A stretch of 5,904 bases of DNA from an uncultured bacterium. GTDB taxonomy: Bacteria; Bacillota; Clostridia; Christensenellales; Pumilibacteraceae. Both the position numbers and the translations under genes were made by a program. Shown one piece after another: positions 5,699 to 5,904 of the stretch. The notes beneath the pieces are model-generated. The model searched no databases, had not been told where the DNA came from, and was given only the letters and a program-made list of their open reading frames with translations. Location of the stretch: assembly GCA_949747725.1 (NCBI GenBank), contig CATKFJ010000084.1:1-5904 (forward strand). Direction: 5' to 3'. Position 1 is the stretch's first letter. Every line of letters starts with the position of its first letter.

Positions 5699-5742
5699 AA
5701 AAAGCTCGGAATGACCGTACCCCCTGTCATTCCGAGCTTTTT
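5699..5742 (+). terminator. Strong bidirectional intrinsic terminator
   Basis: A perfect 17-bp stem pairs 5699-5715 (AAAAAGCTCGGAATGAC) with 5726-5742, around the 10-nt loop CGTACCCCCT. Its T run serves the plus-strand gene ending at 5684, 14 nt upstream. Its A-rich left arm makes a T run on the other strand, so it also ends the permease gene stopping at 5795. The GTCATTCCGAGC arm resembles a motif often repeated between genes in gut bacteria, so this terminator may derive from a repeat; that is inference. Confidence 0.92.
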
Positions 5743-5794
5743 ATTAGCCCTATAACGCTATGACGTCGATCTCTAATCCGTTCTATCGCGCCGC

Positions 5795-5904
5795 CTATTC
5801 TTTTACCGCGCCTGCCGTAAGTCCGTTAACCATGTACTTGACCAAGCAGAAATACAGGATTATTATAGGCACGGCTATAAACACCGAACCGGCGGCAAAC
5901 CTCG
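5795..5904 (-). CDS. Carbohydrate ABC transporter permease (MalG-type), C-terminal fragment
   Basis: Only the last 35 codons are in the window; the gene enters from the right edge. The reverse strand ends RFAAGSVFIAVPIIILYFCL followed by VKYMVNGLTAGAVKE and a TAG stop. This is the typical end of MalG/LacG-like inner permeases of sugar ABC importers: a final membrane helix with 'a..vla.iP.iilf...qky.v.Gl..GavKg'. Such permeases form a pair with a MalF-type partner and work with a lipoprotein sugar-binding protein; those genes would lie to the right. The terminator at 5699-5742 follows about 50 nt after the stop, so this is probably the last gene of its operon. The transported sugar cannot be told. 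Confidence 0.92.
   Translation of the reverse strand, partial: RFAAGSVFIAVPIIILYFCLVKYMVNGLTAGAVKE

Overview
The window looks like chromosome of a Clostridia-type Firmicute of roughly balanced GC. It carries a YyaC-family (DUF1256) sporulation protein, strong AGGAGG-type ribosome binding sites, sigma-A-like promoters with the 17-bp TTGACA/TATAAT layout, and AT-rich intergenic gaps closed by intrinsic terminators. The lineage is inferred from these traits. No tRNA, rRNA, CRISPR array, phage module or transposase gene was seen.

Layout. 1-98 (minus): first codons of an ABC-transporter ATPase, with a very good promoter at 124-152. 240-599 (plus): an unrecognised 119-residue Lys-rich, Cys-rich small protein, divergent from the ATPase. 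600-790: noncoding, holding a hairpin and a MITE- or REP-like imperfect inverted-repeat element. 791-814: terminator of asnS. 819-2198 (minus): asparaginyl-tRNA synthetase with its own near-consensus promoter and a leader of only about 20 nt, so no T-box. 2365-3678 (minus): a CvpA-family membrane protein with an unusual C-terminal extension of about 240 residues, ended by a terminator at 2307-2341. 3783-4316 (plus): yyaC, divergent from the CvpA-like gene. 4317-4511: AT-rich gap with an antisense-oriented promoter-like site and a long hairpin. 4512-5684 (plus): a protein that appears to have the iron-alcohol-dehydrogenase / dehydroquinate-synthase-like fold (closest in feel to glycerol-1-phosphate dehydrogenase) but seems to have lost its metal-binding histidines. 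5699-5742: a strong bidirectional terminator. 5795-5904 (minus): the last codons of a MalG-type sugar ABC-transporter permease.

The genes do not form one pathway. Each gene whose ends are visible has its own promoter-like site, terminator or long gap, so the window reads as a string of mostly monocistronic units: translation (asnS), membrane (CvpA-like), sporulation (yyaC), a degenerate dehydrogenase-like protein, and the edges of two transporter loci. I found no convincing new multi-gene system. The best leads are the 4512-5684 protein with its eroded metal site, the extended CvpA protein, the Cys/Lys-rich small protein, and the two plus-strand genes that start without a usable Shine-Dalgarno.
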